In this document: positions 21,507-32,584 of the stretch, piece by piece
Layout: every line of letters begins with the position of its first letter
Position numbering within the stretch: position 1 is the first letter of the stretch
Source of the DNA: Exophiala sp. HKRS030
Lineage: Eukaryota > Ascomycota > Eurotiomycetes > Chaetothyriales > Herpotrichiellaceae
Assembly (NCBI GenBank): GCA_023897205.1
Contig: JAHWDD010000001.1
Location: forward strand, 4,650,001-4,714,000
DNA: 64,000 nucleotides
Direction of reading: 5' to 3'
Notes under the pieces: generated by a model
Database searches by the model: none
Seen by the model: only the letters and a program-made list of their open reading frames with translations
Told to the model about the DNA's origin: nothing
Program-made: the position numbers and the translations under genes

Positions 21507-23300
21507 TCAAAACGGCTTTCTAATCAGCCTCACAAGCTTGACCAAATCAACAGGCGTATCGGTCTCTCCATTCATCTGGGCATCACCGACTTCTTTTTCG
21601 ACGGCCTGCTTCTTGACCCGAACGTCGTCGTCGTCGGGAGTCTTGTCGAATGCGAGTTTCATGACCTGGATTTGGCACGGGAAGTCTCCAATCGCGGCAT
21701 CTTGGGTGTCGTACCAGTTGAGAAAGTCGATTATGTCACCGTCGATGACTGAAGTTTTGCCACTCACGGAACCCTTGCAGTCGCCCACGGCGCAGGATGC
21801 CTTGAAACCAGTGAGCGCGTCACCTGCAGAAGCCTCGTTGCGTAAGGCGATGATACACTTGTGGCAGTAGAGGTGGAGGCAGGAGAGGACACGCACGTCG
21901 CGACGAACGTTTTGACACTTGGAGCATTGGAGAGTACGAGAGATGGTCTTGCCGGCCTGGTGGAGTTGTTGGACTTTGGTGAGAAATTCGACAAATGCAG
22001 GTTGCATGACTGTGTTGGGGTAGTTTGGTTAGTCAAATGATTTTGTGACTGACAATTGTATTTCATGGCAAAAGAGGAAGAACAAGAAATAGAATGATGT
22101 GTAGAAGGGTGTTTGAAGCTTACTCTGTTCCTTGGCTGTCTTGTTTCTTTTGATGGCTCGAGCAGGTGTGGCTGGTCGCTCAGGAGGTGGTGGAGTAGGC
22201 TCGGAAGGTGGTGCAGGGCGCTTCTTTGCAGGTGTCGGACGGCTGTTGATGCTGTCGAGAAGACCAGGGAATGCACTTTCAAGACGAAGAAATCTGGAAC
22301 TGGCGCCTGGAACTTGGACAGATCGTGCTGCCACTGTTGTTGCTTGAGTAGGCGGAGTTTGGACAGCAGTTGTTGTTGGTGGTTTTGGAGTCCTGTTGAG
22401 AATGTTTCCAGACGATGACAAGGTAGCAGTGGGCATGTTTGCGGGTGCAGATGCAGTTGCGGCTGTAGCAGCAGATCCTGGCGCAGGCGCATACATGGCT
22501 CCTGTGGCGACCGAGGGTGGTTGAGCGAATATGTTTGCAGAGCTGTACTGTGTGGCGGGTGGTGGTCTGCTGCTGCTGCTGTTGTTTGATTGAGATGCAT
22601 ACATGTTGGGAGTTGCTCGACTCGGGGTCGGCTGATGGTCGCTGACGTCTTCACTCTTGATGCTGGGAGAGGTGAGGCGATGTTGATGGTGAGAGGAAGA
22701 CATGGCGTTGGGAAGTGATGGTTCTCTGATGACTCGCTCATGAAGGAAGGCCGGGATGTCATCGGAAGTTGACGTGGCGTCAACGAGTTGAGGATCAAGG
22801 TTGTCATCGTTGTCATCGTCGACGTTGTCGTCTTCGCCGTTGCGATTGACGCGCTGCTGCGCTCTCGCCGCAATGTCTTGGATGACCTGAGTGGCATCGC
22901 CCACCAACTCAGTCATCAGAGCCGCCGCCACTCTGACCATGTGGTCAGCCGAACCACGGCCATTGGCAATGGCGTGCACGGCGATCCTCAACGCCGCGTT
23001 GCCCTGTAACTGGTGCCAAAGACCCTCGACGATCGCCTCAACGTTGTCGAGGTCCTCGAAGAAAGCTTCGAATGGCTTGACGGCCTGTTGGGATGCCAAG
23101 TTGGCGTCAAACTCCTTCATCTTGACGCGGGTGTCGTTTATATTTTTGGCTATCAACTTCCTCACGGCCCTGAGCCGGCGTTCGAGTTTGCTCTGTTTGA
23201 GCTTGAGGGCCTGCCCCTCTCTATCCAAATCCAAGAGTTGGTCGCGGAGGGTGTTGGTGGTTGAGGGAGGAGGGGAGGAAGGAAGAGAGGGAAAGGACAT
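21507..23300 (-). CDS. RING-finger protein with N-terminal coiled coil, probable E3 ubiquitin ligase
   Basis: Two exons, 22124-23300 and 21507-22009, with a 114 nt intron (gtaagc...cacag), encode 559 residues from ATG 23300. Residues about 15-70 are predicted coiled coil (LRDQLLDLDREGQALKLKQS). A middle disordered region is rich in Pro/Ser/Thr/Ala. A basic stretch (AIKRNKTAKEQ) precedes the junction. Exon 2 carries the RING: CSKCQNVRRD, CLHLYCHKC and CAVGDC, i.e. C-x2-C, C-x-H-x2-C-x2-C and C-x4-C. RING proteins of this form recruit E2 enzymes. Substrate and location are unknown. The upstream open frame to 23417 extends the start but has no better ATG context. Confidence 0.78.
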
Positions 23301-23986
23301 GGTAAGGCAGGATTGAAATACGACACCTTGGGGCAACAACAACAGGAGGGCGGCAGCAAGGGAAAACGCGCTAACGAGAAACGCGTTGTGAGGTGACGTT
23401 AATAACGAGGCATTCAATTTTGGTGAAAGGCGGTCGAGACGGTTGATGGCAGGGCGGATGTGGTCTCTCGCCGGGAGCCTCCATCACCGCTTGGGATTCT
23501 GCCGTGCTTCCACTTCACTGGCAATGGTGAAACGATGTGAATTCACTGGAATGGACGTTGAAATACACTGATATTTCTCTGGCACACGTGAAACCTATTG
23601 ACCTGTTGAGTGAGAATGTTGCCGTGCGTTCTCATTGTCTTGAACGATATGTTCCTGGCAGTGACTGTCGTCAAAAAGTTCAGTCGCAAGTTTGTTGACG
23701 TGAAAACAAACAATCCCACCGCGGCAAATTCGTCAATACGTCAACACAGCCACGTATAGATAGAAGAGTGGAAGATGTTAAAGGAGGTGGAGATGGCATA
23801 AATTCTATGCAGGGTTAAGACTCGAGCAATATCGAGGAGGTACTTCATGAAGCAGTCCCGATATCGAAAATGTCGATGTACATGTGCGTCCGTTTCAGAT
23901 CCAACAGCCTTGTCAGTATAGCAAAACTTGTGAGCATGCATGGAGTATACAGCCCGTACCGTGATGGGCGAGTCCGGCCACATCCC
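23301..23986. other. Intergenic: RING gene promoter and photolyase 3' region
   Basis: 686 bp between two minus-strand genes. No coding frame supported; no clear site. Confidence 0.45.
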
Positions 23987-25606
23987 TCAGGGATCGGCAT
24001 CTTTCATATCTGACTTGAACCTCTCAATCGCCCTTTGTTTGGTCTCATGCCAGTCCACGTATGGGGCGGGATATCCCAGCTTCTCGAACTCCTCTTTTGA
24101 CAACCTGTGATACGGGTCAAAGACAGCCTTTCCTTCCACGTCCTTCAACTCTGGGACCCATTTTCGAATATATTCTCCCTCTGGATCATTCTTCTCCGCC
24201 TGACTGACGGGGTTGAAGACGGTGTAACTGGGCTCCCAACCCTGCGTGTTGTTGTTCAAGTCCCAGTCGATCAAAGTCTCGGCGAAGTAGCGCTCACCAC
24301 GTCGGTAATCAATCAGCAGGTTGCAGTACAGATAGCTGGAGACGTTCATTCGCAGCCGATTGTGCATGTAAGCTTCGTGCTTGATTTGACGCATGCCCGC
24401 ATCGACAAAGGGTACACCTAACGTGCCCTGTTCCCAACGGTCATAACCTTCCTGGTCGTCTTCCCAATGCACGAAATCGAACTTGAGGTTCTGTGGCAGG
24501 TTCATGGCCGTGTGGGGTGTCGTCAGCGTGGTTTGGCGGTACAATTCGCGAAACACGAGCTCACGGACCCACGATGCTATGCCGGAGCCGGAGCTGGATT
24601 GCGAAAAGTCCGCAGACCCTTTATTTGCTTTACGTACCGCCGACAGAGTCTCACGAATGGAGAGCACACCGGCCGCCAAGTAAGCAGACAGTCGAGAGGT
24701 GGAGTCTTTTGCAGGATTGGAGCGGGTTGTAGCGTAGTCTTCGATTTTGTCGCCCAAGAAACTGTTGAGACGTGCGACTGCTGCATCATGGCCAGCCGGC
24801 CACAGAGAGCGGATGCGCTTGCGTTCCGATTCATCCTTGAATTGTTTCTCCTTGGGAGGAGTGGGCGGTTTGCTGTCGAAAAAGGATTTCAGTTCACCTG
24901 AAACATCCCCGGGATTCTTGGACGGCGCGGGCACGGTGTCCAAAAGGCCTGGGTTGGACTTGACTTCGGCGAGCCAGGCACGGTGGTAAGGCGTGAATAT
25001 TTTCATCGGCTTGTTGTTGTCAGTGAGCATGGTGCCGGGTTCGACAACGGTCTGGTCGTGGTGAAAGGAAATCTGAAAGGCCTTGGACGAATCGTCAGGC
25101 CCTGCCTTGAGAACATTGATATCGCGACGCAGCTCGTCGATTTCGTACTCGTAGTTGGCGAAGACATGCGAGAAACCGTTCTCACGGATGAAATCTACGA
25201 TGGCCGGCACGATTTCATCTCTTTCACTCGCTTCCAGAAAGACCAGAGGGATATTCAACTGCTTGAGCTCGGTCTGCATAAGCCCGAGGTTTTCACAAAT
25301 GAAGTCTGTCCGCGCGGGCGAGGTCCCATGCCATCGAAATTCGGCTGGACAGTTGACATAGGCGCATATCAAGGGAGCTTTGGACTCTTTAGCGAGACTG
25401 GATGCTGCATGTAAGGCTTGGTTGTCATGAATGCGGAGGTCTTTGCTACGAAACCAATGGAGCACGTTCCTTGTTTCTTTTGGACTTCCTTGATTGGCAA
25501 GAAGACTCGTAAGCTCTTCGTAGGGCGTACTGGCATCGATCTCCTTCGCTCGTTTTGTAGATGGATGCTTGGTTTCAGGGTGGTCAGGGATGTTTCTTTT
25601 GGACAT
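23987..25606 (-). CDS. Photolyase/cryptochrome-family flavoprotein with altered active site
   Basis: Single exon of 539 residues. The N-terminal alpha/beta antenna domain begins NVLHWFRSKDLRIHDNQAL; the FAD-binding helical domain includes STSRLSAYLAAGVLSIRE, GVPFVDAGMRQIKHEAYMHN and NRLRMNVSSYLYCNLLIDYR. Class I CPD photolyases have a signature rich in N-N-G-G-W and S-x-G-x-D before R-x-F-N-P. Here the block reads TLIDWDLNNNTQGWEPSYTV, then FNP, so about eight residues are absent. The substrate-stacking Trp of the W-R-E-F motif is Phe (WVRELVFRELYRQ), and the second one (W-x-W) is Pro. FAD binding seems possible, but standard CPD repair is doubtful. It may represent a divergent fungal clade with a different role. 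Confidence 0.85.
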   Translation of the reverse strand: MSKRNIPDHPETKHPSTKRAKEIDASTPYEELTSLLANQGSPKETRNVLHWFRSKDLRIHDNQALHAASSLAKESKAPLICAYVNCPAEFRWHGTSPARTDFICENLGLMQTELKQLNIPLVFLEASERDEIVPAIVDFIRENGFSHVFANYEYEIDELRRDINVLKAGPDDSSKAFQISFHHDQTVVEPGTMLTDNNKPMKIFTPYHRAWLAEVKSNPGLLDTVPAPSKNPGDVSGELKSFFDSKPPTPPKEKQFKDESERKRIRSLWPAGHDAAVARLNSFLGDKIEDYATTRSNPAKDSTSRLSAYLAAGVLSIRETLSAVRKANKGSADFSQSSSGSGIASWVRELVFRELYRQTTLTTPHTAMNLPQNLKFDFVHWEDDQEGYDRWEQGTLGVPFVDAGMRQIKHEAYMHNRLRMNVSSYLYCNLLIDYRRGERYFAETLIDWDLNNNTQGWEPSYTVFNPVSQAEKNDPEGEYIRKWVPELKDVEGKAVFDPYHRLSKEEFEKLGYPAPYVDWHETKQRAIERFKSDMKDADP

Positions 25607-26073
25607 TTTACCTCACGTTTCTGAACGCAAATGTTTTGGGGTGCTGTGATCGATGGCAAGGTGACCGTCTTACCACGAGGCGAGATTCAAGAGCGAGCTT
25701 AATCGAAATAAAACAGAAGAAAGTACAACTGGGGGAAGCTTTGGTGGAGTGTGCTGTATATGCATACTGAAGGTAGGGAAGGAACAAAAAGCCATGCCGT
25801 CATGCAACCACTTGGATTTCAATGGTACGAGCACAGATCTGGCCCTGCGCAGGTACCAAATTCTAGGTAAGATCTGGTTCCTGGGAGAGATCATTGCTTG
25901 TTTGGTCGAGATCCGACTATTTTTCATGGAATCCTTGTATTGAGGCTGAAAGTCGTGACGTAAAGGACAGAGACAAGATTTCGTGCATTGTTCCCCTTGC
26001 CAAGGCCAGCCTGAGATGGCTGACTAAGCAGTCAAAAGGGGGGACTATACCGATCGGGTACGTTGTTCTCGTA
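25607..26073. other. Photolyase promoter region
   Basis: 467 bp upstream of the photolyase ATG, reaching the 3' end of the transporter pseudogene. No site recognised. Confidence 0.4.
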
Positions 26074-27373
26074 CTAGGAGGAGAATGGGGGAGTCTGAGC
26101 CTTCTCTCCCTTGACCTCTTCCTGTTTCCCTTGCTGTACAATTCTCTCCTGCCTTCCCTTGATCAAGCCCGATAGGTCTCCCACTGGTAATACAAAGGGG
26201 AAGTCGACTGCCTCGAATAATTGTATGGCAAGTAGATACCACACAACCATTATAAGACTGAACACAAGCGTACCAGCGGCCTGTTCTCAGCGTCAGTAAG
26301 ACATGAATCTAAGGGAGAGAGCTCTGCTATCAAAATCATACTTTATTCAAGTCCTTTGCGGTTTCAAGATTTCCCAGAGCAAGGTTCCAGAGACTTCCGG
26401 TTGAGCAGCCGAAAGCAAAGATGAGGACGAACAATTCACAGAGGAAGACGAGGTTAGTTCGAACGGCGCACACGGTGTAGATTGTTGTCAAGATTGCGAG
26501 AGAGAAAAAATAGAAACCTAGTCATCATTTCCACATCATTAGTCTTGCCGAAGTTGGGTCGGTGGAAAGTTGGAAAAAGAAAAGGAAGGTAGAATCGGCC
26601 ATACCCAAGGTCGCCAAGTACGCTGGCTCTTACATCCCTTTCAAATTATTCCCGTTGAGAGTGTAGTGGATCTCCACTCCGAACCAGGGGATGAGTGAAG
26701 TCCCTTGAGCAAGGAAGAAGGTCCCGTAGGTGAAAAAGAGGCACATCGAGAACGTATTGCCAATGATCCACTCCATGATGCCGCCAATAATTTGGATCAT
26801 ACCACCGAAGAAGATCATAACTGGACTATAATAGCAGCCTGCTAGTCATGGAGAAGCTGGGGCGGCGAGTGAGTCGTGAAGCAAAATGGCTTTACACGCG
26901 GGGACATTCTCAAGGGATTAGGTGACTACATGATAGCTCCTGCTTGGCCTCCTGCTCCTCGCCAACCCATGTTTGCACAAGAAAACTATTGATGGTTAGG
27001 AAGCCGGGAAACATACAAGCTCTTTCAAGGAGACCAGAAAGGTTTCGAAAGCCTGCAAATCCAAATTGCTAATGAGGGTTTGAAGAATCAGACTTACAGG
27101 AGTCGCGGCGACGACGAAGCCCAATAGGCAGAGCGGAGTGGGATTACCGAACTAATGTCCAAGCAATAACGCGTCAGCTTATATATATTGTCCGCAAAAG
27201 AGCTCCTCGCCTACCTTTCTGGTCAAATCGCCTGCGACCTTGCGTTCAGGATTGAGCTACAGAATCTCAAAGAGGTCGCGAGGCATAAAGACGCTATCTG
27301 ACGTCTGCACACGACGAAGTATCTTGTCTCGTGAGGTAGAGTTGCCCAGAGGCGCGCAATGAATATCCGTCAT
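26074..27373 (-). pseudogene. GPR1/FUN34/YaaH-family acetate/ammonium transporter, disrupted
   Basis: Remains of a six-helix membrane transporter for acetate or ammonium export. Recognisable pieces in order: start ATG 27373 with VFMPRDLFEIL; GNPTPLCLLGFVVAATP (27098-27151); MGWRGAGG (about 26930-26985); FFGGMIQIIGGIMEWIIGNT (26630-26828); a helix block starting FYFFSLAILTTIY (26342-26517); and the last exon 26074-26280. Exons are separated by plausible gt-ag introns. Two in-frame stops break it: TAG at 27257-27259, where the family has Tyr of the E-x-L-Y-L-N-P motif, and TAA at 26630-26632. Long, well-conserved exons suggest recent loss. A sequencing error cannot be excluded for either site, but two independent ones are unlikely. 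Confidence 0.8.
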
Positions 27374-27990
27374 GTTGGGTTTGAAGTCCTCGAGGTCTTT
27401 GGTCTGTCAGCTTCAGAACAGGACCACAATGAACCGCTCAAGAAGATCAGGTAGATCGATAGAGAAGGTTGGGATCCAAACCGGGCCAGTCTGGGTTGGA
27501 GGCTTTCCCTTTATAGGTCGTACAACTCGGCATGGCGTCGAGCATAAAACCTCTCGCATACGGCCTCGGAAGGAGCCAGATCCATCCGAGAGCTTAGGTA
27601 GACTCGCAATCGAAAACAGGAACTTGAAAACATCAGATGTGGAGTGTTCTACAAATCTCCTCAAGATATTAGATAGTGTCTACAATCTCCATCATGGCTA
27701 TTACTAAGCTTTCCCATTCTTTGCTTTGCTTGCAGTCGCTCTGCCATTGCAGAGCTGGGCGTTCTATCGAGGTACATACCCTGTGAACCTTTGGCCGCTC
27801 CCAACTCTCGCGTCAGTGGTGTGATTGCTGCTGACGGGAAAGAAGTCAACGTTCATACCTGGGAAATCCGTGACCTGGATGGATCGGCAAGTAGACACGG
27901 GCCTCGAATACAATGGCTGGCACTGGTTCGACATCATCCTCGAGAATCGGATTAATATTGGTGCGTGGGCCTCGAATCCAATCAACGGAG
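27374..27990. other. Gap in the decay zone, transporter relic to SDR relic
   Basis: About 620 bp. Open frames at 27372-27707 (+) and 27413-27664 (-) overlap each other and match no family. Probably non-coding or too decayed to name. Confidence 0.35.
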
Positions 27991-28306
27991 CCCGAACTTT
28001 CAGCGGAATAGAGCAGCCATGGTGACTAGCGGAGCTTCGGGCATTGGCTTCGCTAGGTGCAAGGTGCTGGCTTGCGAGGGAGCAAACGTTGTTATAGCGG
28101 GCTTCAATACATAATTAGCCAAGGACCCTGCGACACGCATTGGGTGAAGGTGCTTTTGTGAGATTAGATGTTGGTGATGCAGAAATTGTTCAGTCTGTGG
28201 TCAAGTTCACAGGGACAGATCTACCAGTTGATGGAGGTATTGCTGCTTCAATGGCGATTAATCCCCCTGATCGGGATGGTATTGCGCAATGTCCAAAATG
28301 GCGGTA
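27991..28306 (+). pseudogene. Short-chain dehydrogenase/reductase relic with internal deletion
   Basis: The cofactor-binding start of an SDR is readable at about 28010-28110: AAMVTSGASGIGFARCKVLA, then EGANVVIAGFNT. An in-frame TAA follows. After a frame change, GAFVRLDVGDAEIVQSVV appears (about 28150-28205), and immediately the family's C-terminal end, TGTDLPVDGGIAAS (about 28210-28260). About 150 residues that should hold the N-A-G and Y-x3-K catalytic motifs are missing. With stops, a frameshift and a deletion, it cannot be functional. It lies between the transporter pseudogene and a Zn2Cys6 gene. Confidence 0.75.
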
Positions 28307-28486
28307 ATATCATTGATGAAGGGCATGGTAGAAAGCGGCGGTGCTCTAGACGTAGTAGTTGTGTTCGGCACCGTTCAAATAAGGCGCAAGTCTTGGCGAA
28401 AGAGGTGCAGGAAGGGCATTATGGTTCGGGGTGCTGAGAATCAAAGTCACACATGTGCGTATCATGCATACGTACGTCTTACGGCG

Positions 28487-30064
28487 TCAAGCCAATTGAT
28501 AGGATTGCATGGCATTGTTCCCAATGTCCCAGCCGTGCTTTATTTCCGAGCTTCTTTGTAGACAACCTTCCAGCCACGTTACTTGCAAGTTTCCATCTTC
28601 CTGGCGAAAGACAGTGAGTGCCATTCGAATGGCTAGGATGAATTGAACCGCATAGGCTAGTCTCCCCGAGGGTTGAAGACATCCGAGTATTATCCGGCAA
28701 ATCTCCAAGGCAGCTGCGTGGCCTTCCATATGCAGTGAGGTTGTTGGTGGGTGATGATCCGACCTGGCGGCTCTGGTCTCTTCTGGGTGACAGTTCTGTC
28801 CGCCCTGGGCATCCATAGCGAGCCTGGGAGCAACTCCACGAAACTTTTTCCACAATTCCAGCAGAATTATCACAGATTGGAGGTAGTGGATCTCCGTAAC
28901 CGTGTGGTCGATATTGATAAAGGCAAGCTTAGAAGAGACACCGAAGTATTCTTGTTCCTCTACCGAGAGAGTGACCTCTTGAATGAATGAATCGTTTTCC
29001 ATTTTCCACGTGTGATGCCAACTTTGAAATTTCTTGAAGAGGTTCGCCATATTCACCTCCAAGACAGCCGCCATGTTCGCTTTCGTGACTGGACTTGATG
29101 TTTTCAAATACTGTATAAAATCGACGTAAAGGGCCGGAATCTCTGCGGCGTGATCTATCAAGCATTGCACCATGGTCTTCTTGAGCCCGGCCGCTCTCCA
29201 CGGATCCGTTTTCCATGAATCCAAAGCGAGAAATGTAGCTTGTCGAGTGGCCACAGCTGCCGTGATCATCGAAAATCGAGTGGCCTCAAAAAGCTCGAGT
29301 ACCAGTGGTTGACGAAAAATTCCAAGGCCTCGGAAGCGAAAGTAAGCGGCCAATCCGTGCATGTGCTCTATCCAGGCTGTAGGGCTTGTCGCGGTGAGAT
29401 ACTTCAATTGTAGTTAGTTATGTGGTAAGTGGGAGGAGAAGGGAGGGGGAACATACTTCGCATATCGTGAGAATGATAATCGACATGATAGTCTCGCTCG
29501 CTATTGACGACTCCGGCTCTCGAAGACAGCTATTCAATGCTCGAAGACACTTAGTGTATAGCTTCCTTCCGCTGCTCTGAATGTGATCTGAGCCTTGTCT
29601 GCGTCCATAATATGATGTCGCAAAGCATTCCAGGCACTCTCGTGGGAGGCATTCGGACATGGTAGCTGCTGCAAAAAGTGGCCAGCGGCTATCGAACGGA
29701 GAAGCGCCAGGAGAGTCATGCGTTTCTTTTAAGAGGAAAGCAAAATAAACATCAGTACTCATGACAACCAACGAATTGCTGATTGGTTCAGGGTCCCCCG
29801 ACAGGCTTCTCCGGGCGTGAAGTCGTGTTGTGGCGAATCGTCGGTCTGTCGTGGCTTCTTCGATGAAAACGAGCCCCTCCGGGTAGCCAGTACATGTCAG
29901 CCCTCGACTCCGACATCGACGACATTCTGGTTTGGATTCGTCTGGGTCAAAGGACCATAAGTCTTCTGCCTCCGTCAAAACTGAAAGGAAGGCCTCTTAC
30001 CGCATTTCACACGCTGTTGCCGACAAGGCAAGCATGCTTTCGATCGCCCACCTCTGCCCACCAT
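28487..30064 (-). CDS. Zn2Cys6 transcription factor
   Basis: Three exons, 30001-30064, 29457-29941 and 28487-29401, with introns of 59 and 55 nt (gtaaga...cccag and gtatgt...tgaag). Joining gives 487 residues in one frame. The first junction falls inside the DNA-binding domain and rebuilds it: CLPCRQQRVKC with D added by splicing, then ESKPECRRCRSRGLTC, a correct C-x2-C-x6-C-x6-C-x2-C-x6-C cluster. ATG 30064 starts MVGRGGRSKA, a basic leader. The C-terminal region (PTAWIEHMHGLAAYFRFRG, LELFEATRFSM) is the fungal-specific DUF3468-type regulatory domain. Nuclear regulator with unknown targets. A 180 bp spacer separates its 3' end from the SDR relic. Confidence 0.82.
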
Positions 30065-30833
30065 TGTACGCCGGTCAATCAAATAGGGACGTCAATGGAT
30101 GTTTTATTGATATGTGCTAAATCATTCCAAAGGCATATTCTCCCAATTTTTCTTTGCAGCCGAAAGTTTCCAGTAGGACTAAGCTTGAAAAAGAATGGAG
30201 CGGGTAACGAGGCATCGACTTTCCCTTCTCGGCTGGGTTGAGGTCAATGCATCAGCCAATCGTAGATAGCGCTGCATTAGGAAGAGATCTTCGTCCGGCT
30301 AGGGTTAGCGCAAGCCTCGTACTTTGGCTTGAACAGGATGATATCAACTCATGTCCTGTTGAAGCATCCCACATTTTACCCACCTTACCCTTCATATCCC
30401 TTCCATTCGAGCCTCAGGTGTGCATCAGCTCAGCTATGGGGCATCGCTTTCCGCTCTGGAAGGGGTTACGATGAGCTAGCGAACATTCGTAGCCTTGAGA
30501 GTCTATCCCAAAACTGCGCCACGGTCCACCATCCGGAAATTTTCAATATCATCACGATCAGCAACGATGACATTGGCAATGTATCGAGGTTGACGTTGCA
30601 TGCTACCACCTGGATCACCACAGTCCCCAAATGCCGCCCAAATCTCTCAGTGGAGATTCGGCAGCCTCCCTGAGCAGGCAATCAGTCAGAACTATAAGAA
30701 TGCCAGATGTGCCAACGGAGATTCGGAATCTTTCCCTCCTCTTCTCTCTTCATGCTTGACTAGGTGATTCTCCTCAATCATCCTAAATTAATCTACGTGC
30801 GCCATCTGAGCATTCCACCATTGTCTCACGGTT
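30065..30833. promoter_or_regulatory. Divergent region, Zn2Cys6 factor / Rds1-like gene
   Basis: 769 bp. No coding frame resembles a protein family. It should hold both promoters. Confidence 0.4.
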
Positions 30834-31946
30834 ATGGCTGTCATGAGAAAGGCTATCCTCGTTTCCGCCATGCTATATGGCTTAGGGCTGTGTGCTCCGG
30901 CGATTGTATCATCCTCATCGGCCTCATCTACGCCTCCAGGCCCATCGCAGCTCTCTGATCCATCCTACGGTCCAACACCAGGAGAGTCAGATGTCTACGC
31001 CACGTACAATGGAACCGCACGCCCTTTCCCTGGAAACATCACAGGTGCAGTGCTCAACATCACCACCGGCCCTCCTGGCGCCGACGACCTGCTGTTTCAG
31101 AATCTCCTGTCTGCTGAATGGATCATTTTCTCTTTCTACCAGCAAGGTGTCGAACGCTTCAACGCCTCCTCGTTCATGGAGGCGGGCTTTCCAAACACCA
31201 CCTACGAACGTATCCAACAGATCCGGGACAACGAAGCAGGCCACCTCCGCATCTTCCAGGATCAGATCTCCCCCACCTCGATCAAACCAGGAGCATGTCT
31301 ATATGCTTTTCCGTACGACGACCCCGCCTCTTTCCTCGTCCTTCAGACCATCATCGAGATTTCCAGCATGGCGTTCCTCACGGGTCTCGAACTCCAGGCT
31401 CGACTAGACACTTCTCGCGCCGCTCTCGTCGCCATCGCCGCCACCGAATCCCGCCACAACACCTGGTCCCTGATCGAGAATTGGAACTCGGCCCCTTTTG
31501 CCGGCCCCTCGGACACCATTTTTCCCTACGCCAACCAGATTCTCGACTTCACCAACGAATGGGTCGTCGAGGGCTCTTGTCCGCCACAGAATCCGGTATT
31601 CCCCTCGCCACGCCAGCATCTACCTCAAATGACTCCGGCCAAAGGGACCAAGTCAATTCTCCCGGGCTCAGAGCTTGTCGTAAGCTTCACTCAACCTGAC
31701 AACCAGCCTCGTTTTGCGGATAAGGACTACCATGCCGTCTTCTTCCACGGTGTCAGCAACATCTCGGTCCCCTTCGACACGGAGCACAATTCTACCACTA
31801 TCCCCGAGTCCTTTGATGCCCTGGGCATTATCATTGCCATCATAGCGGATGCGGAAGGTGCACCGACCAAGGAAAGTGTGGTCGCCGGCCCTCTGATTCT
31901 CCCGCAGAGCCCAGCCGTCTTGTCTGAAATCTACACTTCTGGTTGA
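30834..31946 (+). CDS. RDS1: Secreted Rds1-like ferritin-domain protein
   Basis: Stress-responsive protein of the Rds1 family with a ferritin-like four-helix domain. Single exon, 370 residues. An N-terminal signal peptide (MRKAILVSAMLYGLGLCAPA) is followed by a Ser/Pro linker. The core has DDLLFQNLLSAEWIIFSFYQ, ERIQQIRDNEAGHLRIFQDQ and AAIAATESRHNTW-like helices (ALVAIAATESRHNTW is seen). Glu and His pairs (DNEAGHLR, TESRH) resemble a di-metal site, though a metal role is inferred. A second in-frame Met (MRKAIL) gives the better signal peptide. S. pombe rds1 responds to ammonium, glucose and stress; the role here is unknown. Confidence 0.83.
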   Translation: MAVMRKAILVSAMLYGLGLCAPAIVSSSSASSTPPGPSQLSDPSYGPTPGESDVYATYNGTARPFPGNITGAVLNITTGPPGADDLLFQNLLSAEWIIFSFYQQGVERFNASSFMEAGFPNTTYERIQQIRDNEAGHLRIFQDQISPTSIKPGACLYAFPYDDPASFLVLQTIIEISSMAFLTGLELQARLDTSRAALVAIAATESRHNTWSLIENWNSAPFAGPSDTIFPYANQILDFTNEWVVEGSCPPQNPVFPSPRQHLPQMTPAKGTKSILPGSELVVSFTQPDNQPRFADKDYHAVFFHGVSNISVPFDTEHNSTTIPESFDALGIIIAIIADAEGAPTKESVVAGPLILPQSPAVLSEIYTSG

Positions 31947-32584
31947 GGCTGCGAGGCTGCACTTGTTAGACGGCGCGGAAAATAGCGGAGTAATAGTCAG
32001 GGGTCCAATATCATGATGAACTGATGAGTCTGCCCTTGGTCACTAAGAGGCCATTCTCTGTTTGTCTGAATGGTGAAAACGAGGGTAAATCTTCCTCCGG
32101 ATGAGGTCATTCTGATGGCCGCATGAATCGTCATAGAGAGACTCTAGATAACACTCTGTATAAGTTGCCCTGATAACGAGTGCTCTTTTGAGGAAACTGT
32201 AAGATAAAAAAGTAACTAAACAAGATTATAAAAAAGAAGCGAATAAGGCCAGTATAGAGTTTTATGATTTTAATACTTAGAGAAGTTTCTTATGCGAAAA
32301 GCCTGCATCAAACGTGCGAGTCCTCTTGAAACATGGTGACCCCAAGTGTTCCGACAGAGATTTGCGCTCATGCGGCTCGCGCTCGCCGGGGATTAGCTAG
32401 GGCTGCATCGACCACGCCTTGATAGCACAAGCAGTGGTTGAACAGCTCCGAGCTCTCGGCCCCCTTCGAGAGACACGCAACCCACATGAAGGAGACGCCC
32501 ACGAAGACAATCCCACCACAACAAAATAGGGTTGTCAGCCTCGTCAGTTTGACGTACTCATTCATGTTAGATGGTTCACGCAAG
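31947..32584. other. Convergent 3' region with an AT-rich tract
   Basis: 638 bp between Rds1 and the MFS pseudogene. 32150-32290 is strongly AT-rich compared with its surroundings. No coding potential seen. Confidence 0.45.

Noticed and set aside
21764..22897. 377-codon minus-strand frame
   Set aside because: Second frame of the RING gene's low-complexity region; the RING exon joins to the other frame.
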